From assembly GCA_019454705.1 (NCBI GenBank), contig JACFNS010000213.1, forward strand, positions 1 through 5,165: a stretch of DNA of 5,165 bases, written 5' to 3'. The stretch comes from Taibaiella sp. GTDB lineage: Bacteria > Bacteroidota > Bacteroidia > Chitinophagales > Chitinophagaceae. Under the pieces are notes generated by a model. That model was not told the DNA's origin. It made no database searches and worked only from the letters and a program-made list of their open reading frames with translations. A program made the position numbers and the translations under genes. Below, piece after piece: positions 1 to 3,978 of the stretch. Numbering within the stretch: the first letter of the stretch is position 1; each line of letters starts with the position of its first letter.

Positions 1-146
1 CAGAATTTAGTAATACCCACCACTTCTTTATCCAGCCCCAGGTCGTACAACAGTTCTGTTTGCGAAGGCACTACGCTGATAATACGTTCCGGGTAATAGT
101 TGAATGTCACCTCTCTGCCCAACTGGTCTATCACTGTCCTTTGCAT
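1..146 (-). CDS. BtuF/TroA-like helical-backbone metal receptor, N-terminal fragment (3' end outside window)
   Basis: Only the first 48 codons are visible; the gene continues beyond the left edge. The peptide begins MQRTVIDQLGREVTFNY and continues with RIISVVPSQTELLYDLGL, then EVVGITKF. This pattern (a short strand with D-x-x-G-R-x-V, then RI-[IV]-S-x-x-P-S-x-T-E, then a helix and VVGIT) is the start of the periplasmic-binding-protein fold used by cobalamin, haem and iron-siderophore ABC receptors such as BtuF. There is no signal peptide: the mature-type sequence starts at once. That is commonly seen in Bacteroidota members of this family and makes a classic secreted receptor role uncertain. 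The ATG overlaps the stop codon of the preceding membrane-protein gene by one base (TGATG, 148-144), which supports this start and suggests translational coupling. The ligand cannot be deduced from the fragment. Confidence 0.8.
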   Translation of the reverse strand, partial: MQRTVIDQLGREVTFNYYPERIISVVPSQTELLYDLGLDKEVVGITKF

Positions 147-502
147 CAATCCAATTTTTTATAATAAAACAATACAAAGAAGGTAAACAGGATATCCGCC
201 GGAAAGATGACATCTGTAAAGTAGACCCTGTCCATTTCACTGGTCAATGCCATGCGGAGTATAAGATTGAGCGTTGTTAACCCCACATAAGTATAAGCCG
301 CCCACTTCTTCATATCGCATACAAACAGCCAGGCTATAGTGTATAGCAACATGTACAAAGGCTGCACCATAATAAGCCCGCCAACGGGGTCGGTTACGGC
401 ATCATATACCAGGTATAGCAGGAACGCTATATGCCCTACGGCTATCCAAGGGAAGGCGACAGGTGGCTTTTGCCAGATACGTTTATAGAAGGGTGCGCTC
501 AT
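146..502 (-). CDS. Small four-helix integral membrane protein of unknown function
   Basis: This is a 118-residue protein that I cannot assign to a named family. It is strongly hydrophobic, with about four predicted membrane spans near residues 17-37, 44-62, 67-87 and 95-114. Short charged connectors (DMKK at 63-66, SEMDR at 88-92) separate the last three spans, and the tail is basic (YYKKLD). The N-terminus (MSAPFYKRIWQKPP) is basic, which by the positive-inside rule suggests a cytoplasmic start. The start codon at 502-500 immediately follows the stop codon of the cystathionine beta-synthase gene (TAAATG), and its stop overlaps the start of the metal-receptor gene. It is therefore the middle cistron of a compact operon. 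It is too small to be an ABC permease (BtuC-type permeases are near 300 residues), so it should not be called the transporter partner of the receptor. The reading frame is secure; the function is unknown. Confidence 0.8.
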   Translation of the reverse strand: MSAPFYKRIWQKPPVAFPWIAVGHIAFLLYLVYDAVTDPVGGLIMVQPLYMLLYTIAWLFVCDMKKWAAYTYVGLTTLNLILRMALTSEMDRVYFTDVIFPADILFTFFVLFYYKKLD

Positions 503-1873
503 TTACTTGCTCAGGGCATTAATAATATCGTACTTGGTAAGGATGTGGTACTGGCCGCTATCGTCTTTGGCCAATACCGCGCCATTTTCTTTATTAATGA
601 AATTACCTAGCCTGTCAAGCCTCAGCGATAACTCTACCACGGGAAGCGGTGCATCCATCACATCCGCCACGTTAAAGTCTTTCACCTCGTAGTTGTCTAT
701 CATCCGCTTGAAGAGGCCAACCTGCGTTACAGAACCAGTTATATTACCTTCCTTCATTACAGGGATCTGTTCTATATCGTATTTCTTCATCAGGTCTATC
801 GCCTGGCTTACTTTGGCATCCTCATCAATAGTTACCAGCCTGCGGCGGCCCAGGCCACCCAGCAGGTCGCGTACGGTTTCTACATCCAGGAAACCCCTGT
901 CCAGCATCCACTCGTCATTATACACTTTACCTACGTAGCGGCTGCCATGGTCGTGAAAGATAACTACCACCAGGTCGGTCGGTTTCAGTTTGTCCTTCAA
1001 CTGGTGCAGACCGGCTATAGCGCTACCTGCAGAATAACCTACGAATATGCCTTCATCCTTGGTAATCTTACGTGCCATCACAGCACCATCTTTATCCGTC
1101 ACTTGCTCAAAGTGGTCGGCCACCTCGCGTATATAGTTCTTAGGCAGAAAATCTTCGCCTATACCTTCGGTAATATAACTATGCACCTCGTTCATATCCA
1201 GCTCCCCGGTGCGGTGCCATTTAGTAAGCAGCGAACCGTAACTGTCTATAGCCCAAACCTGTATATTAGGGTTCTTTTCTTTCAAATACTTACCTGTGCC
1301 GGTAAGTGTACCGCCTGTGCCTGTAGCTACTACCAAGTGGGTGATTTTACCCTCTGTCTGCTCCCATATTTCAGGGCCGGTCTGCTCGTAATGCGCCTCG
1401 CGGTTGGCCAGGTTGTCGTACTGATTTACATACCAGCTATTGGGCACTTCCTTAGCCAGCCTTGCAGATACTGAATAATACGAGCGTGGGTCTTCAGGCT
1501 CCACATCGGTGGGGCAAACGATTACCTCTGCACCGAAGGCCTTGAGGATATCCACTTTCTCTTTGCTCTGCTTATCGGTAGTAGTGAAAATACATTTGTA
1601 ACCACGGGCTATGGCACCCAGCGCCAGGCCCATACCTGTATTACCCGATGTACCTTCTATTATCGTCCCCCCGGGTTTGATAAGCCCCTGTGCTTCAGCC
1701 ACGTCCAGCATTTTTATAGCCATACGGTCCTTTATTGAGTTGCCGGGGTTGAAATATTCCACTTTTGCATATACCGGGCAGGGCAGGCTTGCCGTTACCT
1801 TGTTGAGCCTTACCAGCGGGGTATTGCCTATGGTTTGCAGAATACTGTCATATACTTTCTTATCGGGAGTCAT
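503..1873 (-). CDS. cbs: Cystathionine beta-synthase (PLP-dependent, with C-terminal CBS-domain pair)
   Basis: This cytoplasmic enzyme of 456 residues probably condenses serine (or an activated serine) with homocysteine or a related thiol, linking methionine to cysteine metabolism. The fold-type II PLP core covers about residues 7-320. The Schiff-base lysine is K48 in GNSIKDR. The substrate/PLP loop is TSGNTG (75-80), the phosphate-binding loop is GTGGT (185-189), and S281 in YSAGSA is placed to contact the pyridine nitrogen. The segment HDHGSRYVGK followed by the EWMLDRGFL stretch (308-329) resembles the region joining core and tail in animal CBS, and QYDNLANREAHY (151-162) is also CBS-like rather than CysK-like. 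Two CBS motifs follow (about 338-395 and 397-454), a possible adenosyl-ligand sensor. The N-terminal haem-binding extension of animal CBS is absent. It is the first gene of the three-gene minus-strand operon. The start follows an A/G-rich stretch (AAAAGAAAAG). Cysteine-synthase activity remains an alternative or side reaction. Confidence 0.93.
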   Translation of the reverse strand: MTPDKKVYDSILQTIGNTPLVRLNKVTASLPCPVYAKVEYFNPGNSIKDRMAIKMLDVAEAQGLIKPGGTIIEGTSGNTGMGLALGAIARGYKCIFTTTDKQSKEKVDILKAFGAEVIVCPTDVEPEDPRSYYSVSARLAKEVPNSWYVNQYDNLANREAHYEQTGPEIWEQTEGKITHLVVATGTGGTLTGTGKYLKEKNPNIQVWAIDSYGSLLTKWHRTGELDMNEVHSYITEGIGEDFLPKNYIREVADHFEQVTDKDGAVMARKITKDEGIFVGYSAGSAIAGLHQLKDKLKPTDLVVVIFHDHGSRYVGKVYNDEWMLDRGFLDVETVRDLLGGLGRRRLVTIDEDAKVSQAIDLMKKYDIEQIPVMKEGNITGSVTQVGLFKRMIDNYEVKDFNVADVMDAPLPVVELSLRLDRLGNFINKENGAVLAKDDSGQYHILTKYDIINALSK

Positions 1874-1896
1874 TGCTTTTCTTTTAAAATACGGGG

Positions 1897-1913
1897 CGAA
1901 GGTAAAAAAAAAA
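1897..1913 (-). promoter_or_regulatory. Candidate promoter for the cystathionine beta-synthase operon
   Basis: Read on the minus strand, a run of T residues leads into TACCTTCG (1904-1897). This matches the Bacteroidota -7 consensus TAnnTTTG at all but one fixed position. A T-tract running directly into the -7 box followed by a C-rich start region is a style often seen for Bacteroidota promoters. Transcription would begin near 1890, giving a leader of under 20 bases. I do not see a good TTTG -33 element at the usual distance (the region reads CCCAATCCCAGC), so the call rests on the -7 box and position alone. Confidence 0.45.
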
Positions 1914-1938
1914 TGGTGAGGCTGGGATTGGGATATAT

Positions 1939-1970
1939 TAATGTGCTAATACGATAATGTGCTAATGCGA
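1939..1970. repeat. 16-bp tandem repeat, two copies
   Basis: TAATGTGCTAATACGA (1939-1954) is followed immediately by TAATGTGCTAATGCGA (1955-1970), which differs at one position. A decayed continuation (TAAATAGTAATGTG) follows. Within each unit, TAAT recurs at an interval of eight bases. It lies about 65 bases upstream of the synthase start and upstream of its candidate promoter, so it could be a pair of protein-binding sites or an expandable intergenic repeat. The sequence alone cannot decide. Confidence 0.85.
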
Positions 1971-2010
1971 TAAATAGTAATGTGGTAGAACTCCATAATC
2001 CGGTTAAATT

Positions 2011-2035
2011 GTTAACTACTGATGTTAACTACTGA
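2011..2035. repeat. Tandem repeat of 13-bp period containing GTTAAC
   Basis: GTTAACTACTGA occurs at 2011-2022 and again at 2024-2035, one base apart, so the period is 13 bases. Each unit contains the perfect 6-bp palindrome GTTAAC. The same palindrome begins each unit core of a second tandem repeat about 80 bases to the right. Confidence 0.85.
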
Positions 2036-2104
2036 AAATACAGGTTTAACTGTTAGCAATACCATGTAGTTGTAATTATTTGCAGATGAATGTGTTATCA
2101 CTGG

Positions 2105-2124
2105 TTTGTTAACTTTTGTTAACT
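2105..2124. repeat. Perfect 10-bp tandem repeat containing GTTAAC
   Basis: TTTGTTAACT is present twice in direct succession (2105-2114 and 2115-2124). The palindrome GTTAAC falls at 2108-2113 and 2118-2123, one helical turn apart, a spacing suited to cooperative binding of a dimeric regulator on one DNA face. It sits just downstream (minus-strand sense) of the intrinsic terminator, between the putative short RNA and the synthase promoter. Confidence 0.85.
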
Positions 2125-2158
2125 CTGCACATGTTTTTTCCGGGGAAATGCATTTAAT

Positions 2159-2181
2159 AAAAAACCCGCCAATAGGGCGGG
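2159..2181 (-). terminator. Intrinsic terminator on the minus strand
   Basis: On the minus strand CCCGCC (2181-2176) pairs perfectly with GGCGGG (2170-2165) around the loop CTATT, and the stem is followed at once by six T residues (2164-2159). A six-pair all-GC stem plus a U-tract is a textbook Rho-independent terminator. In plus orientation the hairpin is followed by AGATAAACC, so it should act only on leftward transcription. No protein gene lies immediately upstream on that strand (the neighbour at 2372 points right), so the terminator must serve either a short RNA from the 2255-2262 promoter or antisense transcripts. Confidence 0.75.
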
Positions 2182-2249
2182 GAGATAAACCAGTTAATGG
2201 TGGATGCTGCTCAACGCGGTTATGAGTTATCATGATTATTACATTTTAC
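2159..2249 (-). ncRNA. Putative short RNA or abortive leader, about 90 nt
   Basis: This is inferred from a perfect -7 box (TATCTTTG, 2262-2255) and a strong intrinsic terminator (2181-2159) on the same strand with nothing protein-coding between them. Besides the terminator stem, the RNA could form a small ACCA/TGGT hairpin (minus 2201-2189, loop of five). It contains a start-stop pair ATGTAA (2245-2240) and a second ATG at 2233. The frame from that second ATG has no stop before the terminator and no run of one regulated amino acid, so a classical attenuator leader peptide is not evident. It lies some 285 bases ahead of the synthase gene and could be its read-through leader, but that gene has a nearer promoter candidate. 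I recognise no known riboswitch or 6S-like pattern. Transcript boundaries are estimates. Confidence 0.4.
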
Positions 2250-2254
2250 CATAA

Positions 2255-2286
2255 CAAAGATACGTAATTTATACTATTTTATAAAA
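2255..2286 (-). promoter_or_regulatory. Candidate minus-strand promoter of the putative short RNA
   Basis: TATCTTTG at 2262-2255 (minus strand) matches the Bacteroidota -7 consensus TAnnTTTG exactly. Twenty bases upstream lies TTTT (2286-2283), an imperfect version of the TTTG/TTG -33 element at an acceptable distance. The surrounding DNA is very AT-rich, so chance matches are possible. The presence of a terminator within 100 bases downstream on the same strand raises its credibility. Confidence 0.5.
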
Positions 2287-2307
2287 TTATTTTAAACTAA
2301 AATACAT

Positions 2308-2340
2308 TTTGAAATGAGATTCGGCTAATCATTAACTTTA
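2308..2340 (+). promoter_or_regulatory. Candidate promoter of the secreted barrel-like protein gene
   Basis: TTTG at 2308-2311 is followed after 21 bases by TAACTTTA (2333-2340), which matches the TAnnTTTG consensus except at the last base. Both elements and their spacing fit the Bacteroidota sigma-factor pattern. Transcription would start near 2347, leaving a leader of about 25 bases before the ATG at 2372. No Shine-Dalgarno sequence is visible in that leader (it ends AACATCGCCTT), which is usual in this phylum. Confidence 0.5.
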
Positions 2341-2371
2341 TATAATTATTCATTACAAATAACATCGCCTT

Positions 2372-3019
2372 ATGAAGAAGTTAGTATCCATAATTTGTTT
2401 TTGCCTGGGCAGTGTTGTCTCCTTTGCGCAAAATGAAATTGGCGTAATGATAGGCGCTGCAAGGCCTACGGGCAGGCCGGCAAATGTTGATTACCTCAGT
2501 TCGTCTGCCAGCGGGTTCTCCTATAGCAGGCGGATAGGCCTGGCAGACAATATCGCTATAAAAACAGGATTGATGATTTATTCCAACACTTATGTGATGG
2601 ATGGCATGTTTACCGATACAGGCGGCATGCGCAGGTTTGCACTGACACCAGGAACCTACAAACAAACCACGCTGACCACGGCCAATATTATGCTGCCGCT
2701 GATGGGCAGCTTCCGCCTGCTGGATAACGGAAAAGGCAGCCGTATGGATTTTAATATCGGCGGCTATTTTGATTACCTGCTGACGGCCAAGCAAAAACAC
2801 AAGGTAGGCACAGCACATATACAGGATAAAGCCACTGTTGACAACAGGCTGAACGGCGGGCTGGGATATGAAATGGTATTTGCCTTTGGCAGTAAAATAA
2901 AAATAATAGAGTCGGTATTGTTTTCAATGGGGGTGTACTACCAAGTAACTGAATACCTAGACGATGGAAAGTCATTCAAACCACTGATGTCTTGCCTGCA
3001 GGTGGGGTTTGCCTTTTGA
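2372..3019 (+). CDS. Secreted outer-membrane beta-barrel-like protein
   Basis: This is a 215-residue exported protein without a recognised specific function. Residues 1-19 form a clear signal peptide: basic MKK, a hydrophobic core, and SFA before a Gln-Asn start, so cleavage is likely after A19. The mature part is rich in alternating hydrophobic/polar stretches with Gly and aromatic residues, such as IAIKTGLMIYSNTY (61-74), MDFNIGGYFDYLLTAK (125-140), GLGYEMVFAFG (163-173) and LFSMGVYYQVTEYL (183-196). The protein ends LQVGFAF, and a terminal aromatic residue on a final strand is typical of outer-membrane barrels. About 190 mature residues would suit an eight-stranded barrel of the kind annotated as PorT-like or 'outer membrane beta-barrel' proteins. 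It appears to be transcribed alone from its own promoter and converges on the 87-residue gene with 14 bases between stop codons. The fold is inferred from pattern only. Confidence 0.75.
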   Translation: MKKLVSIICFCLGSVVSFAQNEIGVMIGAARPTGRPANVDYLSSSASGFSYSRRIGLADNIAIKTGLMIYSNTYVMDGMFTDTGGMRRFALTPGTYKQTTLTTANIMLPLMGSFRLLDNGKGSRMDFNIGGYFDYLLTAKQKHKVGTAHIQDKATVDNRLNGGLGYEMVFAFGSKIKIIESVLFSMGVYYQVTEYLDDGKSFKPLMSCLQVGFAF

Positions 3020-3033
3020 TAACCGGCAGCACT

Positions 3034-3297
3034 TCACACCGCCACCAGCCTTTCCAGCGCAGTTTTCAGGTCTTCCGCACAGTTGACCAGCAGGCAATCA
3101 TTCAGGCCGAAAATGAAGAAATATTTTAGCGGCATGCGCAGCTTCTCCATTTGACTGATGAGCGCATCCCTGCCCTCACGCGCATCATAAATGATTTTGC
3201 GGAATATCACCACGTTATTTTCTTTTTCAGCCAGTAGTATATCGCGGCTGCTGAGTGGCCTGCATACCACAGCCATTACGAGTTCTTTCCCACTCAT
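3034..3297 (-). CDS. Hypothetical 87-residue cytoplasmic protein
   Basis: I do not recognise this small protein. It has no signal peptide or membrane span and reads as a compact soluble alpha/beta domain: VMAVVCRPL (strand, 7-15), ILLAEKENNVVIFRKIIYDA (20-39), a charged helix REGRDALISQMEKLR, a hydrophobic strand YFFIFGLNDCLLVN, then an acidic/basic C-terminal helix ending LERLVAV. Codon use (frequent CTG, GTG, GCG, CGC) matches neighbouring genes and supports real coding. The ATG at 3297 is preceded by a purine-rich AGAGAAAG three bases upstream, an unusually good ribosome-binding site for this window, and this favours this start over the Met at residue 8. It stands alone on the minus strand, convergent with the secreted-protein gene and divergent from the lipoprotein gene. 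It could be a modulator of either neighbour, but nothing shows this. Confidence 0.6.
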   Translation of the reverse strand: MSGKELVMAVVCRPLSSRDILLAEKENNVVIFRKIIYDAREGRDALISQMEKLRMPLKYFFIFGLNDCLLVNCAEDLKTALERLVAV

Positions 3298-3415
3298 TGT
3301 CTTTCTCTATATGTTGTAATAAATAAACGTGCCTTCGACTCGGAGCAGGGGGTATCAATAAATATACAGCTTAAACCCGCTGTTAATACTCTTTCAACCT
3401 GATTTTAACATTTTA

Positions 3416-3456
3416 TTTGTTGCAGTACTATGGCACAGTAATTGATAATTAATCAA
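3416..3456 (+). promoter_or_regulatory. Weak promoter/operator candidate upstream of the lipoprotein gene
   Basis: TTTG (3416-3419) is followed after 19 bases by TAATTGAT (3439-3446), a poor match to TAnnTTTG that keeps TA and one T. Overlapping its 3' part is an inverted repeat, TTGAT (3442-3446) and ATCAA (3452-3456) around AATTA, which could be an operator. Both signals are short and lie in AT-rich sequence, so chance is a serious alternative. The leader to the ATG at 3480 would be about 25-30 bases. Confidence 0.2.
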
Positions 3457-3479
3457 CAATACATAACCGATTCAGACTT

Positions 3480-3947
3480 ATGAAATCCATATTATTTGCA
3501 TGCCTCGCAATCATCTTTGTTTTTACTATTTCTTCGTGCAGAAAAAAGGATAACCCAAAGAGGTATAATACAGCCGATAGCATGACGATGCGTTATAACG
3601 GTGGCTTTGCCCCGGTGGCCGATGTACGTGTTTACATATTGGCAAATGGCACTGTATTGGAAGACACTAGCACACCTCCTGACAATGTTTACGATGTAGA
3701 TTTGGGGCAAGAGAAATACAACCGGGCTGCATATATACTTAGCGAGGTACCCGGACAATTATTGAATGAGAACGGGGAACAATACGGGACTGATAAACGT
3801 CCTGATGCGGGCGGCGTGCAACTGACTGCATACATTGGAGGGGTAGCCTACTCCTGGTATTTTTCGGAGTATACTGAAGAAATGCCCGAATATGCCCGTG
3901 TATTTGCAGATAAGTTATTCAGCATAAAACAAACATTGAAGAACTAA
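3480..3947 (+). CDS. Small secreted lipoprotein of unknown function
   Basis: This 155-residue protein has a lipoprotein signal: basic start MKS, hydrophobic core, then the lipobox ISSC with the acylated cysteine at C20. The residues after it (RKKDNP) are basic. They lack the acidic run (S/K followed by D/E residues) that directs Bacteroidota lipoproteins to the cell surface, so a periplasmic location is more likely. The mature part begins with a strand carrying MTMRYNGGFAPVADVRVYIL (35-54), has an acidic middle (YDVDLGQEKY) and a predicted helix leading to PGQLLNE. Next comes a strand pair GGVQLTAYIGGVAYSWYFSE (111-130) and a C-terminal amphipathic helix. The layout GGF strand, helix, strand pair, helix faintly recalls small emfourin-type protease inhibitors, but this is a shape resemblance only and could be wrong. 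The gene is monocistronic and converges on the radical SAM gene with 13 bases between stops. Confidence 0.75.
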   Translation: MKSILFACLAIIFVFTISSCRKKDNPKRYNTADSMTMRYNGGFAPVADVRVYILANGTVLEDTSTPPDNVYDVDLGQEKYNRAAYILSEVPGQLLNENGEQYGTDKRPDAGGVQLTAYIGGVAYSWYFSEYTEEMPEYARVFADKLFSIKQTLKN

Positions 3948-3957
3948 GTAAAGAGGT

Positions 3958-3978
3958 GGCTTACAATACCAGTAAGCC
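3958..3978. terminator. Hairpin at a convergent gene junction, possible bidirectional terminator
   Basis: GGCTTAC (3958-3964) and GTAAGCC (3972-3978) form a perfect seven-pair stem with a seven-base loop (AATACCA). It starts 10 bases after the lipoprotein stop codon and includes the stop codon of the radical SAM gene. Position at the 3' ends of two converging genes suits a shared terminator or an RNA-stabilising 3' structure. Neither strand shows a clean U-tract afterwards (minus reads ACCTCTTTACTTAG; plus reads CTGCTTATAC), so efficient intrinsic termination is doubtful. Confidence 0.35.

Larger units (their letters stand above)
1874..2371. other. 498-bp divergent intergenic region with promoters, short tandem repeats and a minus-strand terminator
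   Basis: This AT-rich region separates the leftward synthase operon from the rightward secreted-protein gene. I find no convincing protein gene. The longest frame in it (minus, 2233-2012) runs straight through a terminator hairpin and the repeats and has no recognisable composition. From left to right it holds a promoter candidate for the synthase (1897-1913), a 16-bp tandem repeat (1939-1970), a 13-bp-period repeat (2011-2035), a 10-bp tandem repeat (2105-2124) and a minus-strand intrinsic terminator (2159-2181). It ends with a minus-strand -7 box (2255-2262) and a plus-strand promoter (2308-2340). Its length is large for two simple divergent promoters, which fits the presence of an additional short transcript. 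Confidence 0.7.

Noticed and set aside
28..240. Minus-strand open frame of 70 codons at the left end
   Set aside because: It overlaps the well-supported membrane-protein and metal-receptor genes in another frame and its translation shows no family features; it is a shadow.
507..1919. Several plus-strand open frames opposite the cystathionine beta-synthase gene
   Set aside because: They are antisense shadows of a clearly conserved enzyme; the translations are rich in Ser, Cys and Arg and match nothing recognisable.
2012..2233. Minus-strand open frame of 73 codons in the intergenic region
   Set aside because: It runs through the intrinsic terminator hairpin and both GTTAAC repeats, has no recognisable domain or protein-like composition, and is better explained as the sequence of a short RNA plus repeats.
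1874..2371. SAM or cobalamin riboswitch ahead of the synthase operon
   Set aside because: Suggested by the sulfur and B12-like gene context, but I could not find the conserved cores of either class on the minus strand of this region.
3001..3046. Possible hairpin between GGTGG (3001-3005) and CCACC (3042-3046) at the first convergent junction
   Set aside because: The loop is over 35 bases, the stem only five pairs, most of it lies within coding sequence, and no U-tract follows on either strand.
3331..3350. GCCTTCGACTCGGAGCAGGG, which resembles a tRNA T-arm or a common CTTCGACTC-type intergenic repeat
   Set aside because: No acceptor, D or anticodon arms can be folded around it, there is no CCA end, and a single copy in the window is not enough to call a repeat.
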